Source: Saccharomycopsis phalli
Taxonomy: Eukaryota; Ascomycota; Saccharomycetes; Ascoideales; Saccharomycopsidaceae
Assembly (NCBI GenBank): GCA_020342235.1
Contig: CP073218.1
Coordinates: 248,001 to 312,000, forward strand
Length of the DNA: 64,000 nucleotides
Direction of reading: 5' to 3'
How positions within the stretch are numbered: position 1 is the stretch's first letter; every line of letters starts with the position of its first letter. The notes below the pieces were generated by a model. It was given only the letters and a program-made list of their open reading frames with translations. It was not told the DNA's origin and ran no database searches. Shown one piece after another: positions 39,001 to 49,160 of the stretch. The translations under genes and the position numbers were made by a program.

Positions 39001-39812
39001 TCTGAATGAGTATGTATTACTCGAGAGTTTTACAACGTGCTGGTAAAGTCAGTCAAATTGAAATAAATCTGCGCCCGACTACATAACCACAGTCAAAATT
39101 TCGCGTCTATTTTTTCACGCTCTCCTTTTATTTTCACCGCTAAACTTTGGGCTTCATTTATTAAAAAATTAATAATTTCTCTTTTTATTATGTTATATTA
39201 TACTGAGGAGCTTTTTACTTCTCTCCCCAACTAATTATGTACCGTCAAGTCATTGAGTCGACTATCAGGTAGCCAGGCATTTATAGTTGAAAAAGTCACC
39301 ATCTCAAAAGAGTGGGACTTCAAATAATGTACCAAGAATCTTGGAAGCGAATACTGTACAAGATACGCGAAAAGATTTGTGAAAGCAATCAAGTCATAAT
39401 TATAAGTTGGATTAATTGAAACCTGCTTCTGGTAGACTGCGACAAAATACTCATTTAGTGAGTAGATCAATCTTATAACACAGCCCACAATAGATATACT
39501 GGCAGTTTGTTATGTTTATTTGACTTGTGGTTCTTTGGAGCATCAAATAAGATAAGAGCTAGCTAAGGTATGGACTTGAAAAAGTTGACTAATTCATTAA
39601 TCAAAAGAGAATATTATTATGAAAAAATCGAGGGCCTTTGATGTTATTATATAAATATGAGGCATTTCGTATGCTATGCAGAATTGGTATATGGTAAGCT
39701 GAATGGAGAATGCCTAAGGTATTTGACTATATTATAAGATTATCATACATATCCGTGCTATAAAATCCATAACCTACAAGTCTGTCAGTATGACAGTCAC
39801 TTGTCGATCTTC
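39001..39812. other. 5' flank of MAD1, 3' flank of the PH-domain gene
   Basis: 812 bp, AT-rich. A minus-strand open stretch at 39231-39488 lacks an ATG and is closed by a stop a few codons upstream of its GTG. I do not count it as a gene. No RNA gene was seen. Confidence 0.5.
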
Positions 39813-41480
39813 CTACTCCCACCCAACTATACCGTCACTGAGTATCATAAATGTCTTGCAAAATTCGTGGCCATTGTCATTCAAGAACCCCAACTTGTTA
39901 CTTTTCAAACCCTTGATAAACCTCAAGACGTTGTTTCCATCAACAAATAATAGCTTTTCTTTACTAGCCATTACAATGTCCGGGGCAACGACTGCCTGTT
40001 TCAAGCACTTTTTAAAGTCTTCAGAAGTGGATAATTCAAGGTTGTGAAAGTCATCAAAGTATGATATTTCGGGGCTCAGCATGCGACTGGCAAAAGTACT
40101 TCCAGACTCCAAAACAAATGGCTGAATACCAAATTTGGCATAGTCCATATTTTGCAGCTGTCTTTTCGTTCGGCTGAATAAAGACAATTTCAGCGGCTTT
40201 GCGTCTATCTGTTGTGAACTTCCCGAAGAGACCACTACAAAGCAGTCGTTCCATTTATCAGAGCGTTTTAGCGGCCTGATGCATTTGTATTCGTAGATGA
40301 TATCAAATAACTCCACTTCATTAAGATAGCTATACTTGTCAAGCATTTCGCTTCTTCGTTGCGAATCAGTATTAAACGATTCGCTGCTCAGATGGCTGGA
40401 TCTGCTGGATTTTCTTGAAACTTCTGACACTTTGTGACTTTCAATATTTGACACATGTTGAAAAAACTGAAAATTTGGCTTTAAGAAGTTGTAATGGCGC
40501 AAATATTTGGTGTAGAAGTCCATTCTCTCAATCAATTTCACCGAGTACATATTTTCCTTGTTCAATTTTGCAAATTGAAATTTGTTTCTACTAGATTCAA
40601 TAGACATGTTGTCCATGGAGTCGTCACTGCCGTCCATAGCAACATCTCCTCTAGTATTCTGCAGCGGAACACTTGCGTTTCTTATAGCTCTTGAATTTCT
40701 ACCACGAATGACCAGCTGTCGGGGTAAAGTCCGCTTTCTGCTATAATATTTTTGCTCCAAAGGTAACGATACCTCCCCGCAATGACAGATGGAAGTATGC
40801 ATATCAACAAGCTGCTGAAGATTAATCACCTTGACCAACATTTGGGACAACTCTACTCGAAGACGCATAACAAAACTCTTCTTTTTGTAATCGATTGCCT
40901 TGCCCATTTTGCAGTGCTGTAGGGTATACGATGTCTCAACGGGACCAAAGAAATTGTCAGTCAATTGTTTCTCGGCAGTGTGGTTGTAAAAGATTAGTTG
41001 CTCCATGCCACAAGTTTCTCGACAAGTCAACTTGTGTGATTCTGCCACACTCCGAAATATCTCTAAATTACTCATTATTTCATATTTACCGAAACTTTCC
41101 AATATCTTGAGCTTTTTGGCTCCCGCTGCTACAGAAGAAGCGTTAGCTGTAGTCGACCAAGGATCCGGGAAGTCTAGGCCGTTTGTAGCATCCAACAATT
41201 GAATCTTTTCACCAATATATTCCTGCTCTACCATGAAATCCACCTTTTTGAAAAAAGAATCGATACATGCTTCGACCTTGGTAGATTTGAACTCATGGAA
41301 CTGTATTTGAGTGGAGTTTACATTGAGTAACATTGGTCGCCAGCCTCGGTATTTCGCAACATGAAACGGTGAAGAAAGCTCTAACTTTCGGTAAACAATA
41401 TAAGTGCGGTTAATTGAAAATGAATAACCTGGTAGGCTTTCTAATTGCACAGGATGCTCTTGGGAGTAGCTAGGCAACAT
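39813..41480 (-). CDS. Pleckstrin-homology-like protein, YHR131C/YNL144C type
   Basis: 555 residues with no signal or membrane segment. The N-terminus has LPSYSQEHPVQLESLPGYS followed by VVYRKLE-like and WRPMLLNVNSTQIQFHEF strands. The latter resemble the split PH domains of the fungal YHR131C/YNL144C family. A Ser-rich linker (about 270-375) and a C-terminal region with SDKWNDCFVVVSSGS and KLSLFSRTKRQLQ look like a second half of PH-like beta strands, ending LFVDGNNVLRFIKGLK. Such proteins are thought to bind phosphoinositides at the cell cortex; their function is little known. The assignment is from overall impression of the N-terminal motif, so it is moderate. Confidence 0.55.
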   Translation of the reverse strand: MLPSYSQEHPVQLESLPGYSFSINRTYIVYRKLELSSPFHVAKYRGWRPMLLNVNSTQIQFHEFKSTKVEACIDSFFKKVDFMVEQEYIGEKIQLLDATNGLDFPDPWSTTANASSVAAGAKKLKILESFGKYEIMSNLEIFRSVAESHKLTCRETCGMEQLIFYNHTAEKQLTDNFFGPVETSYTLQHCKMGKAIDYKKKSFVMRLRVELSQMLVKVINLQQLVDMHTSICHCGEVSLPLEQKYYSRKRTLPRQLVIRGRNSRAIRNASVPLQNTRGDVAMDGSDDSMDNMSIESSRNKFQFAKLNKENMYSVKLIERMDFYTKYLRHYNFLKPNFQFFQHVSNIESHKVSEVSRKSSRSSHLSSESFNTDSQRRSEMLDKYSYLNEVELFDIIYEYKCIRPLKRSDKWNDCFVVVSSGSSQQIDAKPLKLSLFSRTKRQLQNMDYAKFGIQPFVLESGSTFASRMLSPEISYFDDFHNLELSTSEDFKKCLKQAVVAPDIVMASKEKLLFVDGNNVLRFIKGLKSNKLGFLNDNGHEFCKTFMILSDGIVGWE

Positions 41481-42828
41481 GATGTGACTTGATGATTAGG
41501 TTTTCGTGTTCCTTATAATCCGTGCCACCAAAAGACTTGATCTTTTAAAATTATAATCGCTATACTTGTGCCTCTTATTTAGCCACAAGTATCATATGGT
41601 CATATTCTAGTTTCACAATTTTGGTTGTGGCTGATGTATGGGGTAAGTCACACTTAATTTCAGATTAAGGACTATGGCTCGTGTTCAGTCTCGCAACACC
41701 TATACGCAGAAATTCTTGTCAAATCAACGACAAAAAATGATGAAGGTATTAGATTGCTAAAAAATAGATATATCAAAGCCATTATTTATGGGCCTTCCAT
41801 GGTATTTAAAGCATTCTCGGTAGTAATTTGCCAGTTCTAGTCCAAGCCATGAAAATGCAGTCTAATGCGTGCTTGAAAAAATGTTTTGGTTGAGCCATTG
41901 AGAAATCATAGGATAGAATCTTGAAAAGAATGACTGAGTGTAGCTCCATTTAATGTGATCTCCACAATTGTTTGGTTTGTAGTTTGGTCTTTCTTCTTCA
42001 TGTTAGCATAATAGTATTATATTTGTAAAGTTGTTTAGTTTCCCACACAAACCTCGTGCATAATCAATACGCCTTCTTTCTTTTATTTTTTTAGCATCAG
42101 GTCGTGTTTCATAATGTGCCTCCAAATGAACGTTCATTCATACCGGTAATCTTGATTCGATGCACAATTCAATCTTGCAGCTACAGAATTACATTGTTAC
42201 GGTAGCACATTCAGAGATTACACAGTCTAGTACCTCGTACCATAACTCACTGATACCTGTCATACAATTGCAATATCACTATATATCTGACATAGAATTG
42301 TTATAGCCCTCTTTTTTTTTTTGCCTTAGCTCACAGGCGTAATGAGCTGCGCACATCAACGTTTAGGATAACTGAACTAGATACGAAGATGTCATCATCC
42401 TTGGCACAGCGTTGTCACGTGTCACCGGTTGGTATACGACACACGTAATCTTTTGCTGATTATTATAAAAATACGCGACACTGCCTCGGGCAATTTTCAA
42501 GTATACGCCCGAAGATAATTATCGATTAAATATTTTTATATTTCTCCATGTATTTTATTTCAAAAGCTGCTGACTCCAAATAATCATATAAAGAGATCCG
42601 CCTCTTTCATCTCTAATATCCCGTTTCTTCTTATTGCCACGGAAATTACTGGTCATTATTCCTTAACGTTGGAACACCACAGAGAACGATACTGCATTAC
42701 ACTATAACCAGTGTTAGGAGCCCCAGTATATGTATCAGGAGGCATATCTCGATACACTGGAAGTCGATGCTCTTACCCGGCTGAAATATATTTTTTTTAA
42801 AAAATTTCAATATTAGAGTAGCAGCAGC
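41481..42828. other. 1.35-kb divergent promoter region of the PH-domain gene and ERB1
   Basis: Holds both 5' flanks. Just before ERB1, at about 42791-42810, there is a T-run then AAAAAATTTC, weakly like an RRPE ribosome-biogenesis element. No clear PAC box was seen, nor any gene. Confidence 0.5.
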
Positions 42829-45105
42829 ATGAGTAAACGAAGTGGTTCGTTTTCATCTAATTCTGACAGTGAATTAGAGAAACTTTTAAGAGAAGAAGAA
42901 GGAATTGACGTTTCTTCTGATGAGTCGGTTTCTGATGGTTACGAGTCCGAGGATCCCGAGTATATCAAAGATGCTATATCTGATATTCGGTTTCGGTCCA
43001 TGTCAAATTCCATGGCTGACTCTTTGAAAGATGGAGAGACTTTGGGAAAATTTGCCAATAACCAGCCGCGTATTATTCGTGCTGAGATTGATCCTGTTTA
43101 TGATAGTGATGATTCAGACAAAGAAGGTATCAATACAATAGGTAATATTCCTCTATCGGTTTATGATGAGATGCCGCATATTGGGTATGATATCAACGGA
43201 AAAAGAATTATGAGACCGGCAAAAGGAAGTGCGCTTGATCTGTTGCTTGAGAGTATTGAATTGCCATCTGGTTGGACAGGTTTATTGGACAAGGAGAGTG
43301 GAGGAGCTTTGAATATTACCAACGAGGAGTTGGAATTGATCAAGAAAATCCAGAGAAATGAAAACCCTGATGATAATATTGATCCATACGAGCCAACTAT
43401 TGAGTGGTTCACTTCCAAAACCGAAGCCATGCCTTTGAATGCTGTTCCTGAACCAAAGCGAAGATTCGTTCCTTCAAAGCATGAAGCTAAAAGGGTCATG
43501 AAAATTGTTCGAGCAATTAGAGAGGGACGGATAATTCCTCCTGAAAAGTTAAAGGAGCAGAAAGAAGAAGAAGAGCGCATTAATTTTGACCTTTGGGAAG
43601 ATTCTCCAGACGGGATATCTGAGGACCATATTATGACACTAAGGGCTCCAAAGATGGCACCACCAACCAATGACGAAAGTTACAATCCACCAGAAGAGTA
43701 TGTACCTACAGAAGAGGAGCAAAAGGCTTGGGATGAAACTGAACCGTTGGATAGAGAACGTAATTATCTTCCTAAAAAGTACGAAGCGCTCAGAAAGGTC
43801 CCAGGATACAAGGAGTCTGTTAGGGAGAGATTTGAACGGTCTCTTGATCTTTATTTGGCACCACGGTTACGCAAGAATAAGCTTAATATTGATCCAGAGT
43901 CGCTTATACCAGAGCTTCCTTCGCCTAAGGACTTGAGACCATTTCCTATCAAATCATCTGTTGTATACAAGGGACATGTCGGGAAAGTCAGAGCAATCTC
44001 AATTGATCCAACTGGACTTTGGCTTGCAACTGGGGCCGACGATGGATATGTGCATGTGTATGAAATCCTTACTGGTCGTTTAGTTTGGAAAAGTTTACTT
44101 GTGGCTTCAAAGAGTGAAGATCACATTGAAGCTCTTGAGTGGAATCCGGACTCGACCACTGGAATATTGGCAGTTGCCGTTGGGGAAAGTGTTTATTTGA
44201 TTATTCCACCAATATTCGGGTTTGAGATTGAGAATAGTGGGTATTTGAAGATAGAGCAGGGATACGGGTATTCGAACGAGAACCGAACAATGGAAATTGT
44301 GGAAGAAAAGGATGATGATGAAGATGACGATAGTGAAGAAGAGAGTTCGGAAGCAGTGAAAAATGGTGCAAAAAAGGGAGAAGCCAAAGCTGTGGCTAAG
44401 TGGACTAAACCTACAGCAAAGCAGCAAAGCAGTGGCATTTCGTTAATTATTTCCTGCAGAAAGACTCTCAAAAAAATCTCATGGCACCGTAAAGGTGATT
44501 ACTTTGTGACCACATCTCCTAATTCTGGTAATGTGTCGATTCTCATCCACCAATTGTCGAAGCATGTTTCTCAATCACCATTTAAAAAGAGTAAAGGCAT
44601 GATGATGGACGCAAAATTCCATCCTTTCAAACCGCAATTGTTTGTGGCACTGCAAAGATATATCAAGATATACGACTTGGCACAACAAGTGTTGGTTAAG
44701 AAGCTCATGCCTGGTGCCCGATGGGTAAACGGATTTGATATTCATGCTAGAGGGGACAATGTCATTGTTTCTTCGTTTGATAAGAAGGTCTTGTGGCACG
44801 ATTTGGATCTCAGTAGCACGCCATACAAGATTTTACGATATCATGAAAAGGCAGTCCGGTCAATCAAGTTTCATAAAGGAGGATTACCGTTATGGGCCAG
44901 TAGTAGTGATGATGGAACAATTCATGTGTTCCATGGGATGGTATATGACGACTTGATGACTAATCCGTTGTTGGTGCCGTTAAAGAAACTACAGGGACAC
45001 AAGATTGTTAATAGCTTGGGTATTTTGGACATTGTATGGCATCCTAAGGAGGCATGGTTGTTCAGTGCTGGTGCAGATGGAGAGGCCCGATTGTGGACTA
45101 CCTAA
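42829..45105 (+). CDS. ERB1: Ribosome-biogenesis WD40 protein Erb1 (BOP1 homologue)
   Basis: 758 residues (S. cerevisiae 807). An acidic N-terminus leads to the BOP1NT domain with [32 protein letters not shown] and [21 protein letters not shown] seven-bladed WD40 propeller (about 375-758) follows, with [56 protein letters not shown] and a C-terminal [13 protein letters not shown]. Erb1 acts with Nop7 (Pes1) and Ytm1 in processing of 27S pre-rRNA and 60S assembly in the nucleolus. An acidic insert ([15 protein letters not shown], about residues 492-506) lies inside the propeller. Codon 608 is CTG within VA-CTG-QRY; human and S. cerevisiae have Ser there as I recall. Confidence 0.97.
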   Translation: MSKRSGSFSSNSDSELEKLLREEEGIDVSSDESVSDGYESEDPEYIKDAISDIRFRSMSNSMADSLKDGETLGKFANNQPRIIRAEIDPVYDSDDSDKEGINTIGNIPLSVYDEMPHIGYDINGKRIMRPAKGSALDLLLESIELPSGWTGLLDKESGGALNITNEELELIKKIQRNENPDDNIDPYEPTIEWFTSKTEAMPLNAVPEPKRRFVPSKHEAKRVMKIVRAIREGRIIPPEKLKEQKEEEERINFDLWEDSPDGISEDHIMTLRAPKMAPPTNDESYNPPEEYVPTEEEQKAWDETEPLDRERNYLPKKYEALRKVPGYKESVRERFERSLDLYLAPRLRKNKLNIDPESLIPELPSPKDLRPFPIKSSVVYKGHVGKVRAISIDPTGLWLATGADDGYVHVYEILTGRLVWKSLLVASKSEDHIEALEWNPDSTTGILAVAVGESVYLIIPPIFGFEIENSGYLKIEQGYGYSNENRTMEIVEEKDDDEDDDSEEESSEAVKNGAKKGEAKAVAKWTKPTAKQQSSGISLIISCRKTLKKISWHRKGDYFVTTSPNSGNVSILIHQLSKHVSQSPFKKSKGMMMDAKFHPFKPQLFVALQRYIKIYDLAQQVLVKKLMPGARWVNGFDIHARGDNVIVSSFDKKVLWHDLDLSSTPYKILRYHEKAVRSIKFHKGGLPLWASSSDDGTIHVFHGMVYDDLMTNPLLVPLKKLQGHKIVNSLGILDIVWHPKEAWLFSAGADGEARLWTT

Positions 45106-45999
45106 ATGGATATATAATGATAGAAACTTAATCTATAAAAAATATTTGTATTCCAAGTGATAACAGAGAATTTGCCACCACCTGGTTAACTTTGCCTCAT
45201 TCAGAAAGCATAACGTGAGGATAAAATTCATGTCGCAGCTTAATGGTTGAGTGTATCGTGACGGCATGTATCCGCACATTGTATATTTCAGATACTGACT
45301 TAATAGTGTTTGCATACCTTGTCCCACTTTGGGTCACACTGGTAACGTCACCAGAATGTTATGTTTTATATTTTATGCTGTATGTTTAATTTTCAGACAA
45401 TATATACAAATACTGTCAGATTGCTATTTATCAATTTGTCACTTTTCCAAGTACATTTGGCTATTATTACTGTTTAGTTAATAATAGAAGTGCCCATCAT
45501 TTCTGGCTATTATTATTAATCGGACAAGTGAATACAAGTTCTAGTTGAGGACTAAGCCATTATAACTGAATGTAGTGAATTAGTGAGGGTAATTCTCGAG
45601 ACAAGACGATGAAAAGATAGTTTCGGACTAGGCGGGTCTATTTTTATCGATTATGACTCTTGGAGAAAATAGCGCCAAACTAACTGCAAATTACCGCCAA
45701 GGCATCTCATAAATTGTAATTATACTAGCTGGAATTCAATGATGGTAGCTGAATTTACCGTAGTATAGTGCTTTTTAGTCTTAGCAACTATTAGTGTGCA
45801 CTTGAGCCATGTATTAAAAGTGAGCCACCCCTGCATCATCGGGACAGAGTGGCACGACGGCTCTAAAATCATCTCGGGTTTACCTGTGCAGTCCCCTCTC
45901 ATATGCATCGATGGATGCAAGCAGTGATATAGTTGCTTTTTAGTAGGCCATACCAAGACTATTTGTGAAGACTTTTCAAATAGTTTTCGTTCCAATAAC
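45106..45999. other. Intergenic region between ERB1 and the RGC1-like gene
   Basis: 894 bp. Small frames only (95 codons or fewer), no domain. It contains the promoter of the RGC1-like gene. No RNA gene or repeat was recognised. Confidence 0.5.
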
Positions 46000-48249
46000 A
46001 TGGACAATATTCCTGTCTTTGAGAAGTTTACGGACTATGATGCTACTAAATTTCAGGACTCGGCGGCCCCTTCGGAGATCCACAGTGAAGCTGTGTCACT
46101 GGCGGCATCTGTCGTTAGTGACTTGAGGTCCACTCAACCGAAGACTGGCTTCTCAGAAGCGTTGGTGACGTCTCTTAATAACCAAGTCATCAACTCCACC
46201 GAGCTATTAAAAAATCGCCCAATTCTGGAGCTCCAGGCTTTGATTTTGCCTACAACTGATAGAAATTCCCCATACCACTTGGATGTGCCTACCACGGCAC
46301 GCGCAGTCAATACCTTGGTGAAACGGTTCCATGGCTGGATAAGAATCCTTAAGTCTCTCATTGAGTACTTTCATGTTATTGCCGCGTCGTCACAGCAATT
46401 TCTGCGGATCCATCTCGGGATATGTGAGTCTGTGGATTTCCCGTACTTCACCAACGGAACTTCGAGAGGGTTCAATTATCAAGAAATCGTGAAAACCCCG
46501 GGGGATATTAATGATGTCATCAATAAGCAAGATCCTACCAAATTTCCTATTATCAATCAGCCTACGGAGAAGGAAGATAAAGAAGTCCAGAAGAATTTTA
46601 TGGAGTTTGGCAGTGGACTGATCCAGGACGTGCCAAACATTTTGATAAACTACCACAAGAACTTATCTTTGAAAAACCTCAAACTTTCAAACGAATTATG
46701 TAATCTAACTATTCCGCGACTTGAGGAATTGAAGAAAGACTTGGGACAGAAGATCAAGGAGATTCGATTATTGCAGGATGACTTCAAAAATGATTTGCGT
46801 GCAGATATCGCCCTCACTGGTCAGAGATTATATGAATACCTTGAAATTTTGTCTGGCATAGGCAAAGGGACGGCTTCAGCGGACTCAAAGAAATTCAAAA
46901 AGGATCCGTTCATGTTGAAGTTTAAATTAGACTTCCAGTTGAAGGCACAAATACTTCAGGAGAATGCTATTAGAGAGGCGTATATTAATCTACAAACCAC
47001 CGCCTCGGAACTTGAAAAGATAGTCACAAAGGAAGTCCAGAGCGCCCTTTCTTTTTATGCATCAGCGATTGATTCAAAGGTCAAATTGACATATGAGCTT
47101 ATGATAAATGATCTTCGCAACTATGGATATGTCAGTAAGAGTAATTATCAGGAATGGAATGAGTTTGTTGATCGAGACAACAACACTAATCTTTTACAGA
47201 GCGTGAAAGCAGGTGAATTGATTCCAAAGAGCCGCAAATTGTCAGACATTGAGTATCCTTTTAGAGACAACTTTCTTTCCAAGTGCATCAAAACGGGTTA
47301 TTTGTCCAAGAAAAGCAAATTCTTGAAGAATTACAATCATTCGTTCTATCTTCTTACCGTATCATCGTTGTATGAGTTCAACAATTTGGCGGCAGTAAAG
47401 AATCAAGGCTCAGAATCACTTCTACTAAAGAACAGTTTGCCCACAGGTAGTTATAACCTTGATTGTTGTGTATTAGGGCCTGTGGATTATGACAAATCTA
47501 AGTTTGTCATGTACTTCAACCAGAAGAAGAGAGCGACTAGTGGCACAGAAGTAAAAGACAACCTACCGGAAATGGAAGTGATCAATATTTCCTTCAAACA
47601 CTCCGACCCAAAGGAGTTGTCATTGTGGTACAATTACTTGAAACAGCTTCTCAAGTTCTCAAATCCGTATGATCGCGCAAATTACATTGAGAAGCGGTAC
47701 TTGAAAGCCTTGAACAAAAAGAGAATGGCGCAAGGAATGGAAGAATTGGAGTCTCTATCTGACCCAAGTATTAGTGCATATATAAACAGCGAGAAAGGAG
47801 GGTCTGGATTAATGGGAATTGGGCCAGACATCATTATATCGGACATGTCATTTAATAATGGGGCCCAGTCAATTGCCCTGGTAGAAGGAAATGCGTCACC
47901 TAAATCCCCGCCATTAGCTCACCAGTACCAACTCTATGCCCTGACTAGTAATAGATCGCAGGAAGTGTTAACTAGACCTAAGGCTGCGTTGAAGCGCCCC
48001 AGCCTTTTGCGGTTGGCTAATTCTGCCTCTAACATTCATGAAGGGTCGTTGAGTAACAAATTAGATGAGATAAAGTTGGGCAAGAAACATATAAAGAAGA
48101 ATAAATTTGACAACTTTCTCACCAAAGCCGGCGGAGAGATTAGAAGTAGCTCATCTACAAACCTCAAGGGATTGGTTAAAGGTATAACGGGTCACAGCAG
48201 AGGAAAGTCGACAACAGACATGGGGGATTTTTTAAACTCTACAAGGTGA
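46000..48249 (+). CDS. RGC1: PH-domain regulator of aquaglyceroporin, Rgc1/Ask10 family
   Basis: 749 residues. The N-terminal half is helical and BAR-like, with NRPILELQALILP, SPYHLDVPTTARAVNTLVKR, FHGWIRILKSLIEYF and long helices to about 350. A PH domain follows (about 423-555): KTGYLSKKSKFLKNYNHSFY, LYEFNN, and a WYNYLKQLLKF final helix. The C-terminal tail is Ser- and Lys-rich. The order helical domain, PH domain, disordered tail matches the Rgc1/Ask10 family, which binds and opens the glycerol channel Fps1 and is phosphorylated by Hog1 under osmotic stress. The Slm1/Slm2 family has a similar plan and is the alternative. S. cerevisiae members are longer (about 1080-1150), mainly in the tails. 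Confidence 0.72.
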   Translation: MDNIPVFEKFTDYDATKFQDSAAPSEIHSEAVSLAASVVSDLRSTQPKTGFSEALVTSLNNQVINSTELLKNRPILELQALILPTTDRNSPYHLDVPTTARAVNTLVKRFHGWIRILKSLIEYFHVIAASSQQFLRIHLGICESVDFPYFTNGTSRGFNYQEIVKTPGDINDVINKQDPTKFPIINQPTEKEDKEVQKNFMEFGSGLIQDVPNILINYHKNLSLKNLKLSNELCNLTIPRLEELKKDLGQKIKEIRLLQDDFKNDLRADIALTGQRLYEYLEILSGIGKGTASADSKKFKKDPFMLKFKLDFQLKAQILQENAIREAYINLQTTASELEKIVTKEVQSALSFYASAIDSKVKLTYELMINDLRNYGYVSKSNYQEWNEFVDRDNNTNLLQSVKAGELIPKSRKLSDIEYPFRDNFLSKCIKTGYLSKKSKFLKNYNHSFYLLTVSSLYEFNNLAAVKNQGSESLLLKNSLPTGSYNLDCCVLGPVDYDKSKFVMYFNQKKRATSGTEVKDNLPEMEVINISFKHSDPKELSLWYNYLKQLLKFSNPYDRANYIEKRYLKALNKKRMAQGMEELESLSDPSISAYINSEKGGSGLMGIGPDIIISDMSFNNGAQSIALVEGNASPKSPPLAHQYQLYALTSNRSQEVLTRPKAALKRPSLLRLANSASNIHEGSLSNKLDEIKLGKKHIKKNKFDNFLTKAGGEIRSSSSTNLKGLVKGITGHSRGKSTTDMGDFLNSTR

Positions 48250-49160
48250 GGAAAACACCCCTACAATGTTGATTATATTTATGATAGTCACCTGTCAGAA
48301 TGAAACTCTGTGCGATACTGGGGCCGTAAGGTCAACACTGCATGTCAGTAAATGGGTGCATAAACAGGACTTGATCATATTAGTTCATGGACCATTTTAA
48401 GATGCATAATGACAGTTCTATAGATGGCCCTTGATCAGAGAACAAAAACCAATATACAGTGGTCAAATGTGGTCCGGGTGTATCATAATGGTACCATTTT
48501 AGTGTCAGATTTTCATCGGCTATAATTGCACAGTACCCAGCCGACTAGCATAAACAACGGTCATTATCCGGAAGCAGGAATTGTATACAACCCTATACCA
48601 CGCGGCTATTTTCCGTATGGAATGACAAATAATATATAGTAACACTATTACATACCATATACAATAATCTGTATGTATGCTATCTCATGACATTGATATT
48701 TCGGGAGATAACACCATAACAAATCGGCTGTTTATGTTTCTTGATGATTCACATTATTACGACATGCATTATCCAGAAATGGACATCCAATCAACTTCGG
48801 GAATCGGGTACGCGGGGCGCGATTGCCCTAAGGTGACTCACGGGCAGTGCTTCTATGCTTCCGGAAAAACTAAATAATGCCGTTTTTTCTTGCCGATTCC
48901 CCGCAGTGGCTGCGTTTCGGAGAATCGGCGGCGAACATTTATTGACTCAATGGGATGGTAGCCACGTGCAGTAAGGATTATATAACCAACTGATGAAGAA
49001 ATTTTAGAGTTTTCTTGTAAGAATTTTCTAAACAAGTCTTGAACAAGTTTTTCGAATTATACTTCTTCTAATTGATATTATACACATTATAATATATTTT
49101 ATTGTCTGATTCCAGTTATTTTTCTACGGTTTTGCATTACTTGGCGTTTCTTTTTGCAAC
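48250..49160. other. Promoter region of the PFK26-type gene
   Basis: 911 bp upstream of the phosphofructokinase-2 gene. It contains a nested palindrome with CGG-type half-sites (listed separately) and AT-rich runs near 49070-49100. A 66-codon frame at 48677-48877 has no protein-like signature. Confidence 0.55.
48892..48929. promoter_or_regulatory. Nested palindrome with paired CGG-N5-CGG half-sites
   Basis: The outer arms GCCGATTC (48892-48899) and GAATCGGC (48922-48929) are perfect complements. The inner arms CGCAG and CTGCG (48902-48906, 48910-48914) flank TGG. Each side contains CGG-N5-CGG (left side on the minus strand, right side on the plus strand), the layout bound by dimers of Zn2Cys6 factors. 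It lies about 230-270 bp before the start codon of the PFK26-type gene. The palindrome is directly seen; a regulatory role is inference. Confidence 0.5.

Noticed and set aside
39231-39488. Open minus-strand stretch with protein-like composition
   Set aside because: No ATG at its start (GTG only), an in-frame stop shortly upstream, and no good acceptor-branch combination for an exon.
48677-48877. 66-codon frame in the PFK26 promoter
   Set aside because: No signal, domain or codon pattern; it lies in a promoter region beside a palindrome.
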